From Futiania mangrovi (GTDB lineage Bacteria > Pseudomonadota > Alphaproteobacteria > Futianiales > Futianiaceae), in assembly GCF_024158125.1 (NCBI RefSeq), contig NZ_JAMZFT010000002.1:682001-746000 (forward strand): a DNA stretch of 64,000 nt, in the 5' to 3' direction. A program made the translations under genes and the position numbers. Within the stretch, counting starts at the first letter, position 1. Each line of letters starts with the position of its first letter. This document shows, in pieces, positions 24,261 to 31,378 of the stretch. Below the pieces are notes generated by a model that did not search any database, was not told where the DNA came from, and saw nothing but the letters and a program-made list of their open reading frames with translations.

Positions 24261-25987
24261 CAGCGCACCTGTAGCCCGCGCCGCGAGCGGAACGCCAGCG
24301 CCGGAATGGCGGTGGCAAGCGCGAAGCCCGCGAACGGCAGCACCGCCTGCAGCAGCGCGAAGATGCCGATGAGCCGCCGGTCGGCGCTGGCGGCGAGCGC
24401 GACCGCCTCCGTCGTCACGGTCGGCACGCGGCCCGCGCCCGCGAACACCGTCGGCAGGTATTGCCCGACCGAGATCGCGAAGCCGACCGCGAAGGCGACG
24501 AGCAGCGGGCGCAGCAGCATCGGCAGCTTGACCCGCCAGAACGCGGCGCGTCCGCTGACCCCCAGGCACAGCGCCGTGCGCACATAGCGCGGGTCGTAGG
24601 CGCGGTAGGGGTCGGCCATGGCGAGGAAGGCATAGGGCAGCACGAAGACGAGGTGCGCCCACACGACCGCGCCCGCCGTCCCGTCTATCCCGATGCGCAC
24701 GAAGAAGACCTGCAGCCCGAACAGGAAGGCGATCTGCGGCACGATCAGCGGCGCATAGAGCAGCGGCAGCGCGCGCGACAGCCGCTCCGCCCCGAGGCTC
24801 CCGGTGTGGGTGCGGCCCGTCTCCCGCTCCAGGCACGCGACGGTGAGCACCAGGGCGATCAGCGCCGCGAGCGCCGCGATCCCGGCAGACGTTGCGATCA
24901 GTTCACCCGCGCGTGCCGCATTGTCCGTCCAGTTCGCAGCGGTCCAGCGCGTTGGCAGGGCATCGGGAAAGCGCCAGACGCGCGCCGCCGACCAGAGCGC
25001 GAGGCTCGCTAGCCCCGCGATGACCGCCGCGACGATGGCCGCCACGGGCAGCAGCGCGATCCCGCGGCCCCAGCCGTCGTGCGTCATCCGCGCGCCGCCC
25101 GTCGCCGCCCGCAGGCCCGCGCGCGCGATGCCCATCTCGAGCAGCCGCCATAGCGCGAGGCCCCCCAGCACGATCAGCAATTGCGCGATTGCGCCCGCCG
25201 CCGCCTGGAACCGGAGCGCGAGGTCGGGATCGTTCGCCCAGCGCAGCACCAGCACCGACAGCGTCGGCGGATTGGTGGGACCGAGGATGATCGCCATGTC
25301 CACGACCGACATGGCATAGGCGAGCACGGCATAGACCGGCAGCCGGATCTGCGCATAGACCGCCGGAAAGACCGCCTTCAGCCACGCCGCCATGCGCCCG
25401 TAGCCCAGCGTGCGCGCAAGCCTGACACGGGCGTCGGCGTCGACCTGGTTGAGCGCGGCGAGCGTCATCAGGAACAGGAACGGGATCTCCTTGAGCACCA
25501 GCCCGCCGACCAGTGCGAGGCCCGCCTCGTCATGCACGATCAGCAAATCGGGCGGGCGCGTCCAGCCCGTCGCCCAGGGCGAGACCATGCGCGCGAGCCA
25601 GCCGCTCGGCGCGATCAGGAAGGCAAGCGCCAGCGCGGTCGCCGCGTGCGGGACCGAGAGCAGCGGGGAGACCACGCGCTGCAACAGGGAGAAGGCGCGC
25701 GTGCCCTGCCAGGCCGCGCAGAATGCCATGACGGCGGCGAGCGAGATCAGCGTCGAGACGATGCCGACGAAGGCCGACACCTGCGCGGCGCGCGCAAGGC
25801 CCGGCTCGGCGAACAGCGCCCGCCAGGGGGCGAGGCTGAAGCCCTCGCCGCCGAGCGCGGGCAGATAGCCGAACGCAGGAAGCAGCGTCCCGCCGAGACC
25901 CGCTGCCAGCGGACCCAGCATCAGCGCCAGCGTCAGCGCGGGAGCAAGGGCGAGTGCACGCGATCCTCCTGCCCTCACGGGCGGCAT
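24260..25987 (-). CDS. ynjC: ABC transporter permease, two fused membrane halves (YnjC-like)
   Basis: The 575-residue protein has about 12 membrane segments in two tandem permease domains. Each has a transmembrane-domain coupling region: the first half around LVLKEIPFLFLMTLAALNQVDADARVRLA with LGYGRMAAWLKAVFP, and the second around LAMADPYRAYDPRYVRTALCLG with GVSGRAAFWRVKLP. A single fused permease is characteristic of YnjC and thiamine-type importers, instead of two separate subunits. It follows the binding protein gene by 18 bp and is coupled to the ATPase gene. Confidence 0.88.
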   Translation of the reverse strand: MPPVRAGGSRALALAPALTLALMLGPLAAGLGGTLLPAFGYLPALGGEGFSLAPWRALFAEPGLARAAQVSAFVGIVSTLISLAAVMAFCAAWQGTRAFSLLQRVVSPLLSVPHAATALALAFLIAPSGWLARMVSPWATGWTRPPDLLIVHDEAGLALVGGLVLKEIPFLFLMTLAALNQVDADARVRLARTLGYGRMAAWLKAVFPAVYAQIRLPVYAVLAYAMSVVDMAIILGPTNPPTLSVLVLRWANDPDLALRFQAAAGAIAQLLIVLGGLALWRLLEMGIARAGLRAATGGARMTHDGWGRGIALLPVAAIVAAVIAGLASLALWSAARVWRFPDALPTRWTAANWTDNAARAGELIATSAGIAALAALIALVLTVACLERETGRTHTGSLGAERLSRALPLLYAPLIVPQIAFLFGLQVFFVRIGIDGTAGAVVWAHLVFVLPYAFLAMADPYRAYDPRYVRTALCLGVSGRAAFWRVKLPMLLRPLLVAFAVGFAISVGQYLPTVFAGAGRVPTVTTEAVALAASADRRLIGIFALLQAVLPFAGFALATAIPALAFRSRRGLQVR

Positions 25988-26005
25988 GGCCTTGCTCCCC
26001 GGGCG

Positions 26006-27229
26006 CTATTGCGAGGCGCCGTAACGCCGCGCCCAGTCCTCCTCGATCCGGGTCATCCAGCTCGGATGCGGCTCCGGCAGCGGCGTTCCAAGGGCCTCCG
26101 GGGCGAGCGTCGCGATGCCGAGGTCGAGCCCGGCAAAGCGCGCACGGTCCTCCTCGGCCAGGGTGGCCACGTCGAGGATGGTGAAGCTGCCCCACACGTC
26201 CGGGTCCTGCTTGTGCGCCTGCGCCTCTGGCGACATCAGGAAGTTCGCGAGCACCATGGCCCCGGCCTTCGCAGTCGCGTTGTAGGGGATCGCCACAAAG
26301 CTCGCATTGCCGATGGTGCCGCCCTCGAACACGGCGGTGCGCACCGTGTCCGGCAGCTCGTCCTTGAGGATGGCCGAGGTCGCCTCCGCCGGGTTGAAGG
26401 AGATGGCCATGGCGATCTCCCCGTCCGACATCAGCGTGCGCTGCGCGGCGGAGTTCTGCGGAAAGGCGCGGCCCTGCCGCCACAGGACCGGGTTCAGCGC
26501 GTCGAGATAGGACCAGAGCGGTGCGGTCGCGGCCTCATAGCCGGCCTCGTCCGCCGGGCGCACCAGGACCGACGGGTCTGGCGTCACCTCGTAGAGCACC
26601 TGCTTCAGGAAGGTCGAGCCGAGGAAGTTCGGCACCTGCGGATAGGTGAAGCGACCCGGGTTCGCCTGCGCCCAGGCCAGCAGATCGGCGGCGGTGCGCG
26701 GCGGCACCGGCATCTCGGCGGTGTCGTACATGAACACGACCTGCGCCTTGCCCCAGGGCGCCTCCAGCCCTTCGACCGGCACGGTGAAGTCGAGCTTCAC
26801 GAGGTCCCCGTCCGCCACGAAGCGGTAGTTCGGCATCGCCTCCGACCAGGGGCCGTAGAGCAGCCCGTTGCGCTTCATCGCGGCGAAGTTCTCGCCATTG
26901 ATCCAGATGAGGTCGATGGAGCCCCCGGTGTCGCGGCCCGCCGTCTTCTCCGCCACGACGCGGGCGACCGCGTCGGCGGTGTCGGAGAGCTTCACATGCT
27001 CCACGTTCACGCCGTAGCGCGCCTTCACCTGCTCCCCCGCCCAGGCGATGTAGGCGTTGATGCGCGGCTCCCCGCCCCAGGCGTTCCAGTAGACGGTCTG
27101 GCCCTGCGCGGCCTTCAGCACGGCCTCCCAGTCGCCCGGGTCGGGGGCGTCGGCGGCGCGCGCCGCGCCGGTCAGCGCGGTTGCGGCAAGCAGCGCGGCG
27201 GCGGCAAGGCCGAGGGCGCGTCGGATCAT
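26006..27229 (-). CDS. ynjB: ABC transporter substrate-binding protein (YnjB-like)
   Basis: The start at 27229 is chosen because AAGGAA lies nine bases upstream; an in-frame ATG at 27247 would add six residues. The protein has ~407 residues with a signal peptide (RRALGLAAAALLAATALTG, cleaved after ARA). The mature part begins DAPDPGDWEAVLKAAQGQTV, then VYWNAWGGEPRINAYIAW, which is characteristic of YnjB-type binding proteins. Further matches are SIDLIWINGENFAAMKRNGLLYGPW and GTIGNASFVAIPYNATAKAGAM. It would capture an unknown solute in the periplasm. It is preceded in the operon by a radical SAM enzyme, an unusual partner. Confidence 0.9.
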   Translation of the reverse strand: MIRRALGLAAAALLAATALTGAARAADAPDPGDWEAVLKAAQGQTVYWNAWGGEPRINAYIAWAGEQVKARYGVNVEHVKLSDTADAVARVVAEKTAGRDTGGSIDLIWINGENFAAMKRNGLLYGPWSEAMPNYRFVADGDLVKLDFTVPVEGLEAPWGKAQVVFMYDTAEMPVPPRTAADLLAWAQANPGRFTYPQVPNFLGSTFLKQVLYEVTPDPSVLVRPADEAGYEAATAPLWSYLDALNPVLWRQGRAFPQNSAAQRTLMSDGEIAMAISFNPAEATSAILKDELPDTVRTAVFEGGTIGNASFVAIPYNATAKAGAMVLANFLMSPEAQAHKQDPDVWGSFTILDVATLAEEDRARFAGLDLGIATLAPEALGTPLPEPHPSWMTRIEEDWARRYGASQ

Positions 27230-27273
27230 CGATGTGGCTTCCTTCATGGCAGGGAACGGTGGCACGAGCGGGA

Positions 27274-28338
27274 TCATTCGGCGGCTGCCGCCATGCGGCG
27301 GGCGCGGCGCTTTTCCCGCAGGTCGCGGATGACCGGGCCCAGCACCTTCTCGTGGAAGCGGTCGCAGCCGATGCACAGGTTGCGGTAGGGCCGCCCGCCG
27401 GGCGTCACCGTCTCGCTCTCTTCCAGGAACCGGCCCATGTCCCAGCCGTGGGCGAGGCCCATGCGTTCCGGGTGGCCCATGCTGATCGCCTCGTAGACCG
27501 GGTGTCCGGCGAGGTCGTCGAGGATTTCCTCCACCGTCTCCTCGGTCAGGTTGCCGATCGGCAGCTTCGTCTTCATGCAGCAGGGGTAGACGTTGCCGTC
27601 CGCGTCGACCGCGACCTCCGAACCCGAATAGCCGTGGTTGAGGAAATTGAGCCCGCCCGACCAGGCGTTGCAGAAATTGTCCGTGATCTCGGCGCGCGAC
27701 AGGTCGTTCGTCCAGGCCCGCCCGCGCGGCCAGATCTTGCCGATCCATGCGTCCTCGGTTGCGCCGAAGAAGCTGTAGAGCGGGCCGTCCTCCTCGTGCC
27801 ACTGGCGCGTCGCGGCCTTCAGGCCGGAGCGGACCATGCCCGCCGCCTCGAACCAGCGGGTGAGCTTCTCCTGAAGCGGCACGCGCTTGTCGCCCTCCAG
27901 CCCGACGTGGAAGTCGTCCATGCCCGCGACGGAGATCATCCAGACGCCGCGGGCGAGCAGGTCGGCGACGATCTCCTGCGTCAGCAGGTCGCCCGTGGTC
28001 TGCACCACGACCTTCACGCCGCCTGAGCCGTACTTCTCCTGCAGCGCCTCGAGGATCGGGTAGAGCACGGGCTTGCGCACCGCCTTGTGCAGCACCTCGC
28101 CGCCCGACAGGATGATGCGTCCGGTCTTCTCGCGGTAGCCGCCTTCCGGCAGCGGGTCTGCGAGGTCGAGATAGGTCATGCGCGCGGGCATGTTCGCCAC
28201 GATCTTCGGCCAGGCGGCGAGCGATTCTCCGATCACCGCCTTCAGCTCGTCGCGCACATAGGGACGGAAGCGGTCCTCGTAGCAGTGCACGCAGCGCCGG
28301 TGGCAGACCCAGCTGATCGAGTAATAGATGGATTCCAT
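27274..28338 (-). CDS. Radical SAM protein with C-terminal cysteine cluster
   Basis: The start at 28338 follows AGGAAA and places the radical SAM motif at the extreme N-terminus: CHRRCVHC with Cys12, Cys16 and Cys19, which would hold the SAM-binding iron-sulfur cluster. The protein has 354 residues. After the barrel (GRIILSGGEVLHKA; VVVQTTGDLLTQEIV) a C-terminal region carries further cysteines (NFCNAW, VYPCCMKTK, NLCIGCDRF), a layout like SPASM or twitch domains that bind auxiliary clusters. The precise family and reaction are not recognised. It heads the YnjBCD-like transport operon, 44 bp before the binding protein gene, so its product or substrate may be what is transported. Confidence 0.85.
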   Translation of the reverse strand: MESIYYSISWVCHRRCVHCYEDRFRPYVRDELKAVIGESLAAWPKIVANMPARMTYLDLADPLPEGGYREKTGRIILSGGEVLHKAVRKPVLYPILEALQEKYGSGGVKVVVQTTGDLLTQEIVADLLARGVWMISVAGMDDFHVGLEGDKRVPLQEKLTRWFEAAGMVRSGLKAATRQWHEEDGPLYSFFGATEDAWIGKIWPRGRAWTNDLSRAEITDNFCNAWSGGLNFLNHGYSGSEVAVDADGNVYPCCMKTKLPIGNLTEETVEEILDDLAGHPVYEAISMGHPERMGLAHGWDMGRFLEESETVTPGGRPYRNLCIGCDRFHEKVLGPVIRDLREKRRARRMAAAAE

Positions 28339-28575
28339 GGGGTTTTCCTGCCGCTCCCTGCTTCGCGCACTGCCTCGGCGCCCATGAGACACGACCGGCC
28401 GCGCGCTGAAAAGAGCCTGACGGATTTGTGATCGGCGGTGATGACGGCGACGCGCGGCCTTGGAAAGCCATGACCCGTTGTGATACAGTCATGCGAAGTC
28501 TGAGGAAGTCCAGTGTTTGCGGCCTCCGCGTCTTCCGGGGCCGCCGGTGTCATCTGTAGCGTTGCGGGGCTCGTC

Positions 28576-29019
28576 ATGATCAACAAGGTCACGCTTCTCG
28601 GCCGTCTCGGGCGCGATGCCGTCATCCAGGAAGCGCCGGACGGGCAGAAATACGCCGCCATGGCGGTTGCGACCTGGGTGACCTGGCTCGACCGCGACAC
28701 CGGCCAGCGCAAGTCGCGCGCGGACTGGCACCGGGTCATCAGCTTCCGCAAGGATCTTCTGGGCTATCTCGAACGCCGCGCCAAGACGGGCGCGCGCGTC
28801 TATATCGAAGGTTCGATCCGCGCCATGCGGCAGGAGTCGAAGCCCGACGCGCCGGAGGTGCTGGCCATCCTCGTCCACCGCGACGGCACGGTCCGCATCC
28901 TCGACCAGGGCGTGGAGCAGGCGGAGACCCCCGCCGACGCCGAGACCGTGCGGCAGATCGTCAACGCGCCGGAGGCGGACGGCCTGCTCGCCATGCTCAA
29001 GACCGTGAAGGTTTCCTGA
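28576..29019 (+). CDS. Single-stranded DNA-binding protein, tail-less paralogue
   Basis: The start at 28576 gives the canonical SSB opening MINKVTLLGRLGRDAV in a 147-residue protein. The OB-fold matches: WLDRDTGQRKSRADWHRVISF and GYLERRAKTGARVYIEGSI are typical of SSB. It ends LLAMLKTVKVS and lacks the acidic DDDIPF tip through which housekeeping SSB recruits repair and replication partners. It is therefore probably an accessory SSB, of a kind found in mobile or competence regions, or one with a private partner. It lies between the radical SAM operon and the secretion cluster, with no obvious connection to either. Confidence 0.85.
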   Translation: MINKVTLLGRLGRDAVIQEAPDGQKYAAMAVATWVTWLDRDTGQRKSRADWHRVISFRKDLLGYLERRAKTGARVYIEGSIRAMRQESKPDAPEVLAILVHRDGTVRILDQGVEQAETPADAETVRQIVNAPEADGLLAMLKTVKVS

Positions 29020-29137
29020 CCCGGATATACCGGCGCGCCATGCCCGGCAAATATGTCAAGATTGCTGACGCATATAAAATTGAGTCGAAATGTGTTGCAA
29101 AATGGGAAAATTCGATTAGATTGAGAGATACTGGTTT

Positions 29138-29166
29138 CGGACCATCGGCGTGGTGCCACCGGTCCG
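29138..29166 (+). repeat. Stem-loop in the leader of the 73-residue gene
   Basis: CGGACC (29138–29143) pairs with GGTCCG (29161–29166) around a 17-base loop, 15 bases before a strong ribosome site. Upstream, 29040–29130 is clearly AT-rich for this genome and contains promoter-like hexamers, but I cannot pick one pair with confidence. Confidence 0.35.
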
Positions 29167-29195
29167 TGGTTCTGGGGTAGAGAAGGAGTGGTGTT

Positions 29196-29417
29196 ATGGC
29201 ACTTGGTAGTCTGATTGGCGGTGCGCTGGGCGGTAGCGGCGGCGGCCAGAGCGCAATGGGCGACGAGCTGGTTGCGAATGCGGAAGCGAACTTCCAGGAC
29301 CGCATGGAAACGCAGATGGCGCTCAACGACATCAACAACAACAACCAGATGCTCGAAACCTACCTCGAGACGGAGCGCTCGGGCCGGGCGGGCATCGGGG
29401 CCGCTGGCCGGAAGTAA
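29196..29417 (+). CDS. Small T3SS-linked protein, candidate needle/pilus subunit (SctF-like)
   Basis: The protein has 73 residues: a Gly-rich hydrophobic start (LGSLIGGALGGSGGG) followed by a continuous polar helix rich in Asn, Gln, Glu and Met, and a short basic Gly/Ala end. It has no signal peptide and no cysteine. It has the strongest ribosome site in this region (AGAAGGAG, seven bases before ATG) and its own terminator, which fits a protein needed in many copies. Size, layout and place at the head of the cluster resemble HrpA/NopA-type needle or pilus subunits. The two-helix hairpin sequence of YscF-type needles is not evident. The assignment is inference; it could be another secreted T3SS protein. 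Confidence 0.5.
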   Translation: MALGSLIGGALGGSGGGQSAMGDELVANAEANFQDRMETQMALNDINNNNQMLETYLETERSGRAGIGAAGRK

Positions 29418-29419
29418 GG

Positions 29420-29483
29420 GTTTGGCGTCGCAGGCTCAGCGCGCCTCCTCGTTTCGAGGCGAAGCGGTTCCAGGACGCCAAAC
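29420..29483 (+). repeat. Nested inverted repeats after the 73-residue gene
   Basis: Outer arms GTTTGGCGTC (29420–29429) and GACGCCAAAC (29474–29483) are a perfect 10-bp pair. An inner pair CGCCTC (29442–29447) / GAGGCG (29456–29461) lies within. The structure directly follows the stop codon and could stabilise the 3' end of the transcript. Confidence 0.55.
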
Positions 29484-29500
29484 TGCCGGGCATTGCTGGA

Positions 29501-29533
29501 TGGCGAGCCGGTGCACATCGGCTCGCCATTTTC
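29501..29533 (+). terminator. Rho-independent terminator of the 73-residue gene
   Basis: TGGCGAGCCG (29501–29510) pairs perfectly with CGGCTCGCCA (29519–29528) around an 8-base loop and is followed by TTTTCC. It separates the small gene from the SctD-like gene starting at 29560. Confidence 0.85.
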
Positions 29534-29559
29534 CTTCGGCGCACAGGGTCGGGTAGGTC

Positions 29560-30549
29560 ATGGATCTTCGCGGGACTATTGTCGGCACGATCTCCCGGCT
29601 GCGTCCGGGGGGCGGGGCCGCGGGTCCGCTGGGCCCGGAAGCCGGTCTGCCGGTGTTGTCCCTCGGATTCCGGACGGGCTTGCAGGCCGGGGCGCTCCTG
29701 ACGTGCGATGTCGGCACGGACGGGGTGTCCATCGGCGCCGCGCTGGGCAGCGATATCGTCCTGCTTGACGAGGGCGTGACGGAACGCGCCTGCAGGCTGA
29801 CGGTCGGGCGGCGGTTCGGCGCGCCCGTTCTCGAGGTTCTCGCCCTCGACGGCCGGGTCGAGATCGAAGGCATAGGGCCCGCAGGGACCGAGACGCCTCT
29901 CCAGGTGTCCTTTCCGGCGACGCTGACCGTCGACGGCAGCGTGATATTGGATGTTGATGTCGAGGCGGGTGCCGGTACGGGCGCCGCTTTCGCCGTCAAC
30001 CCGACCACCGGCGTGATCGCGATCGCGGCGGGGCTGGCGCTCCTCGCAGTTGCCGTTCCCGTCGTGGGGAGCCTGTTCGGCGGTGGCGGTGCTGCGCTGA
30101 CGTCCGCTGTATCGGCGGCGGAGGCGCGCGCGTCGCGCGACCGCCTGCGGGAGGTTGCGGCGGCCGTCGACGCACTTGCCGCCCGCTCACCCGCCGTCGC
30201 GGCGCACCAGGTGGACGTGGGCAGCGGCATCGTGACGCTCGCCGTCACCCGGCGGCCCGGCACGGACGATGCCTGGGCCGGGCTCTACTCTGCTATCGAC
30301 GGGGTCGCGGGAGAGGTGCTGGTCCGCGTGACGCAGACCACGGCCAGGGCTGCCGTCGTGCAATCGCCGGACCTGCCGCGCTTCGTATCGATCTCGGCGA
30401 TCGAGGGCGGTCCGTCGCACGTGGTGACGCAGGACGGCCTGCGCCTGCCCGTGGGCGCGGTCGCGCCGGGCGGCTGGCGGATCGTGCGGATCGCCGGCCG
30501 CGAAGTGGTCATCGAACGCGAGGGAGTCGAGATCGAACTCGCCCTGTGA
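29560..30549 (+). CDS. sctD: T3SS inner-membrane ring protein SctD-like
   Basis: The 329-residue protein has a beta-rich cytoplasmic N-terminal domain (about 1–140) with the size and order expected for the FHA-like domain of SctD. A single membrane helix follows (about 151–171, GVIAIAAGLALLAVAVPVVG), then a periplasmic part of ~155 residues. The last ~55 residues (VTQDGLRLPVGAVAPGGWRI and a closing VVIEREG) match the end of YscD/EscD proteins. SctD forms the outer of the two inner-membrane rings of the injectisome. It precedes sctX, sctY and sctV on the same strand. The assignment depends on topology and context, because SctD is poorly conserved. Confidence 0.65.
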   Translation: MDLRGTIVGTISRLRPGGGAAGPLGPEAGLPVLSLGFRTGLQAGALLTCDVGTDGVSIGAALGSDIVLLDEGVTERACRLTVGRRFGAPVLEVLALDGRVEIEGIGPAGTETPLQVSFPATLTVDGSVILDVDVEAGAGTGAAFAVNPTTGVIAIAAGLALLAVAVPVVGSLFGGGGAALTSAVSAAEARASRDRLREVAAAVDALAARSPAVAAHQVDVGSGIVTLAVTRRPGTDDAWAGLYSAIDGVAGEVLVRVTQTTARAAVVQSPDLPRFVSISAIEGGPSHVVTQDGLRLPVGAVAPGGWRIVRIAGREVVIEREGVEIELAL

Positions 30550-30642
30550 TAGAATTTCAATGAAACCGTGCGAGAGGTGGGGCTCGTAGGGTGTGCGGCA
30601 ACGACCGCGCCATGTTGCTTGTCCTTGTGAGGTGTGCGTCCC

Positions 30643-30990
30643 GTGAGCGGCGGCCCCATCGATCTCAACCGGGTTCTCCCCGCCGACCTTTCCCCCGGCG
30701 GGTATGAGGGCGAGCCGTTCGTCCCTCAGGCGCTGGTTGCGCCTTTCGACCCCGGTCTCCTCGACGTCTACCGCCAGAATTCGCAGGTCGACCGTCGCGT
30801 CACGGGCGTGGACGATTTCGCCCGCCTTCCGCCGCAGTCGCCCGGCGCCTATGCCCAGGGCCTCTACGACGCGCGCGACCTGCTGGCCGGAAACCCGGCG
30901 GTCCCGGACGACCTGGGGGCTGCGGGCATCGCGCTGCTCGACGAGGCGCTGAGCGGGCAGGCCGCTGCGCGCGACGACGGGTGGGAGTAG
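30643..30990 (+). CDS. sctX: T3SS export protein SctX (YscX-like)
   Basis: The protein has ~115 residues from the GTG at 30643; another GTG lies three codons upstream. The middle part (LLDVYRQNSQVDRRV, then DFARLPPQSPGAYAQGLYDARDLL) aligns with YscX, which has YP-x-SKRSLWDFASPGYTFHGLHRAQDY in the same place. YscX is a small early-exported protein that binds YscY and the export gate SctV and is needed for secretion. The gene order X–Y–V here is exactly that of the Ysc family, and this is the strongest support. The N-terminal region is Pro- and Gly-rich. Confidence 0.7.
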   Translation: MSGGPIDLNRVLPADLSPGGYEGEPFVPQALVAPFDPGLLDVYRQNSQVDRRVTGVDDFARLPPQSPGAYAQGLYDARDLLAGNPAVPDDLGAAGIALLDEALSGQAAARDDGWE

Positions 30991-30994
30991 CGCC

Positions 30995-31375
30995 ATGACG
31001 CACACCCCCGCCCCCGGCGCCAACGAGGCGCAGTCCCGCCCGCCCCAGGCACCGATCATGGCCATGGTGGCCCTTGCGGGCGCGCTCACGTCCGCCGGGC
31101 GCGGCGGGGACGCGCTGACGCTGTTGCGCTGCGCCGTCCGCCTCGATCCGGACAATCCCGTCGTCACCCGCAGGCTGGCCATCGCGCTCATGGACGAGGG
31201 GCGCGCCGACGTGGCGCTCACCGTGCTCGACCAGATGGTGGAGCAGGGACTTTCGACGCGGGCGGACACGGCGGCCTTCTACACGCTGCGCGCCCGCATC
31301 CTGCGTCGCCTCGGACGCAATGAGGAGGCTGACGGCGCCTTCCTGCTCGCCACGCGCCTTGCGAAGGCGGGCTAG
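30995..31375 (+). CDS. sctY: T3SS TPR chaperone SctY (YscY-like)
   Basis: This 126-residue helical protein shows tetratricopeptide-type repeats: GDALTLLRCAVRLDPDNPVV, TRRLAIALMDEGRADVALTVL and FYTLRARILRRLGRNEEAD. YscY is a small TPR-fold chaperone for YscX. It lies four bases after the sctX stop codon and three bases before the sctV start, as in Ysc systems. The size (114 in YscY) and neighbours support the call. On sequence alone it could only be called a TPR protein. Confidence 0.72.
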   Translation: MTHTPAPGANEAQSRPPQAPIMAMVALAGALTSAGRGGDALTLLRCAVRLDPDNPVVTRRLAIALMDEGRADVALTVLDQMVEQGLSTRADTAAFYTLRARILRRLGRNEEADGAFLLATRLAKAG

Positions 31376-31378
31376 TCC

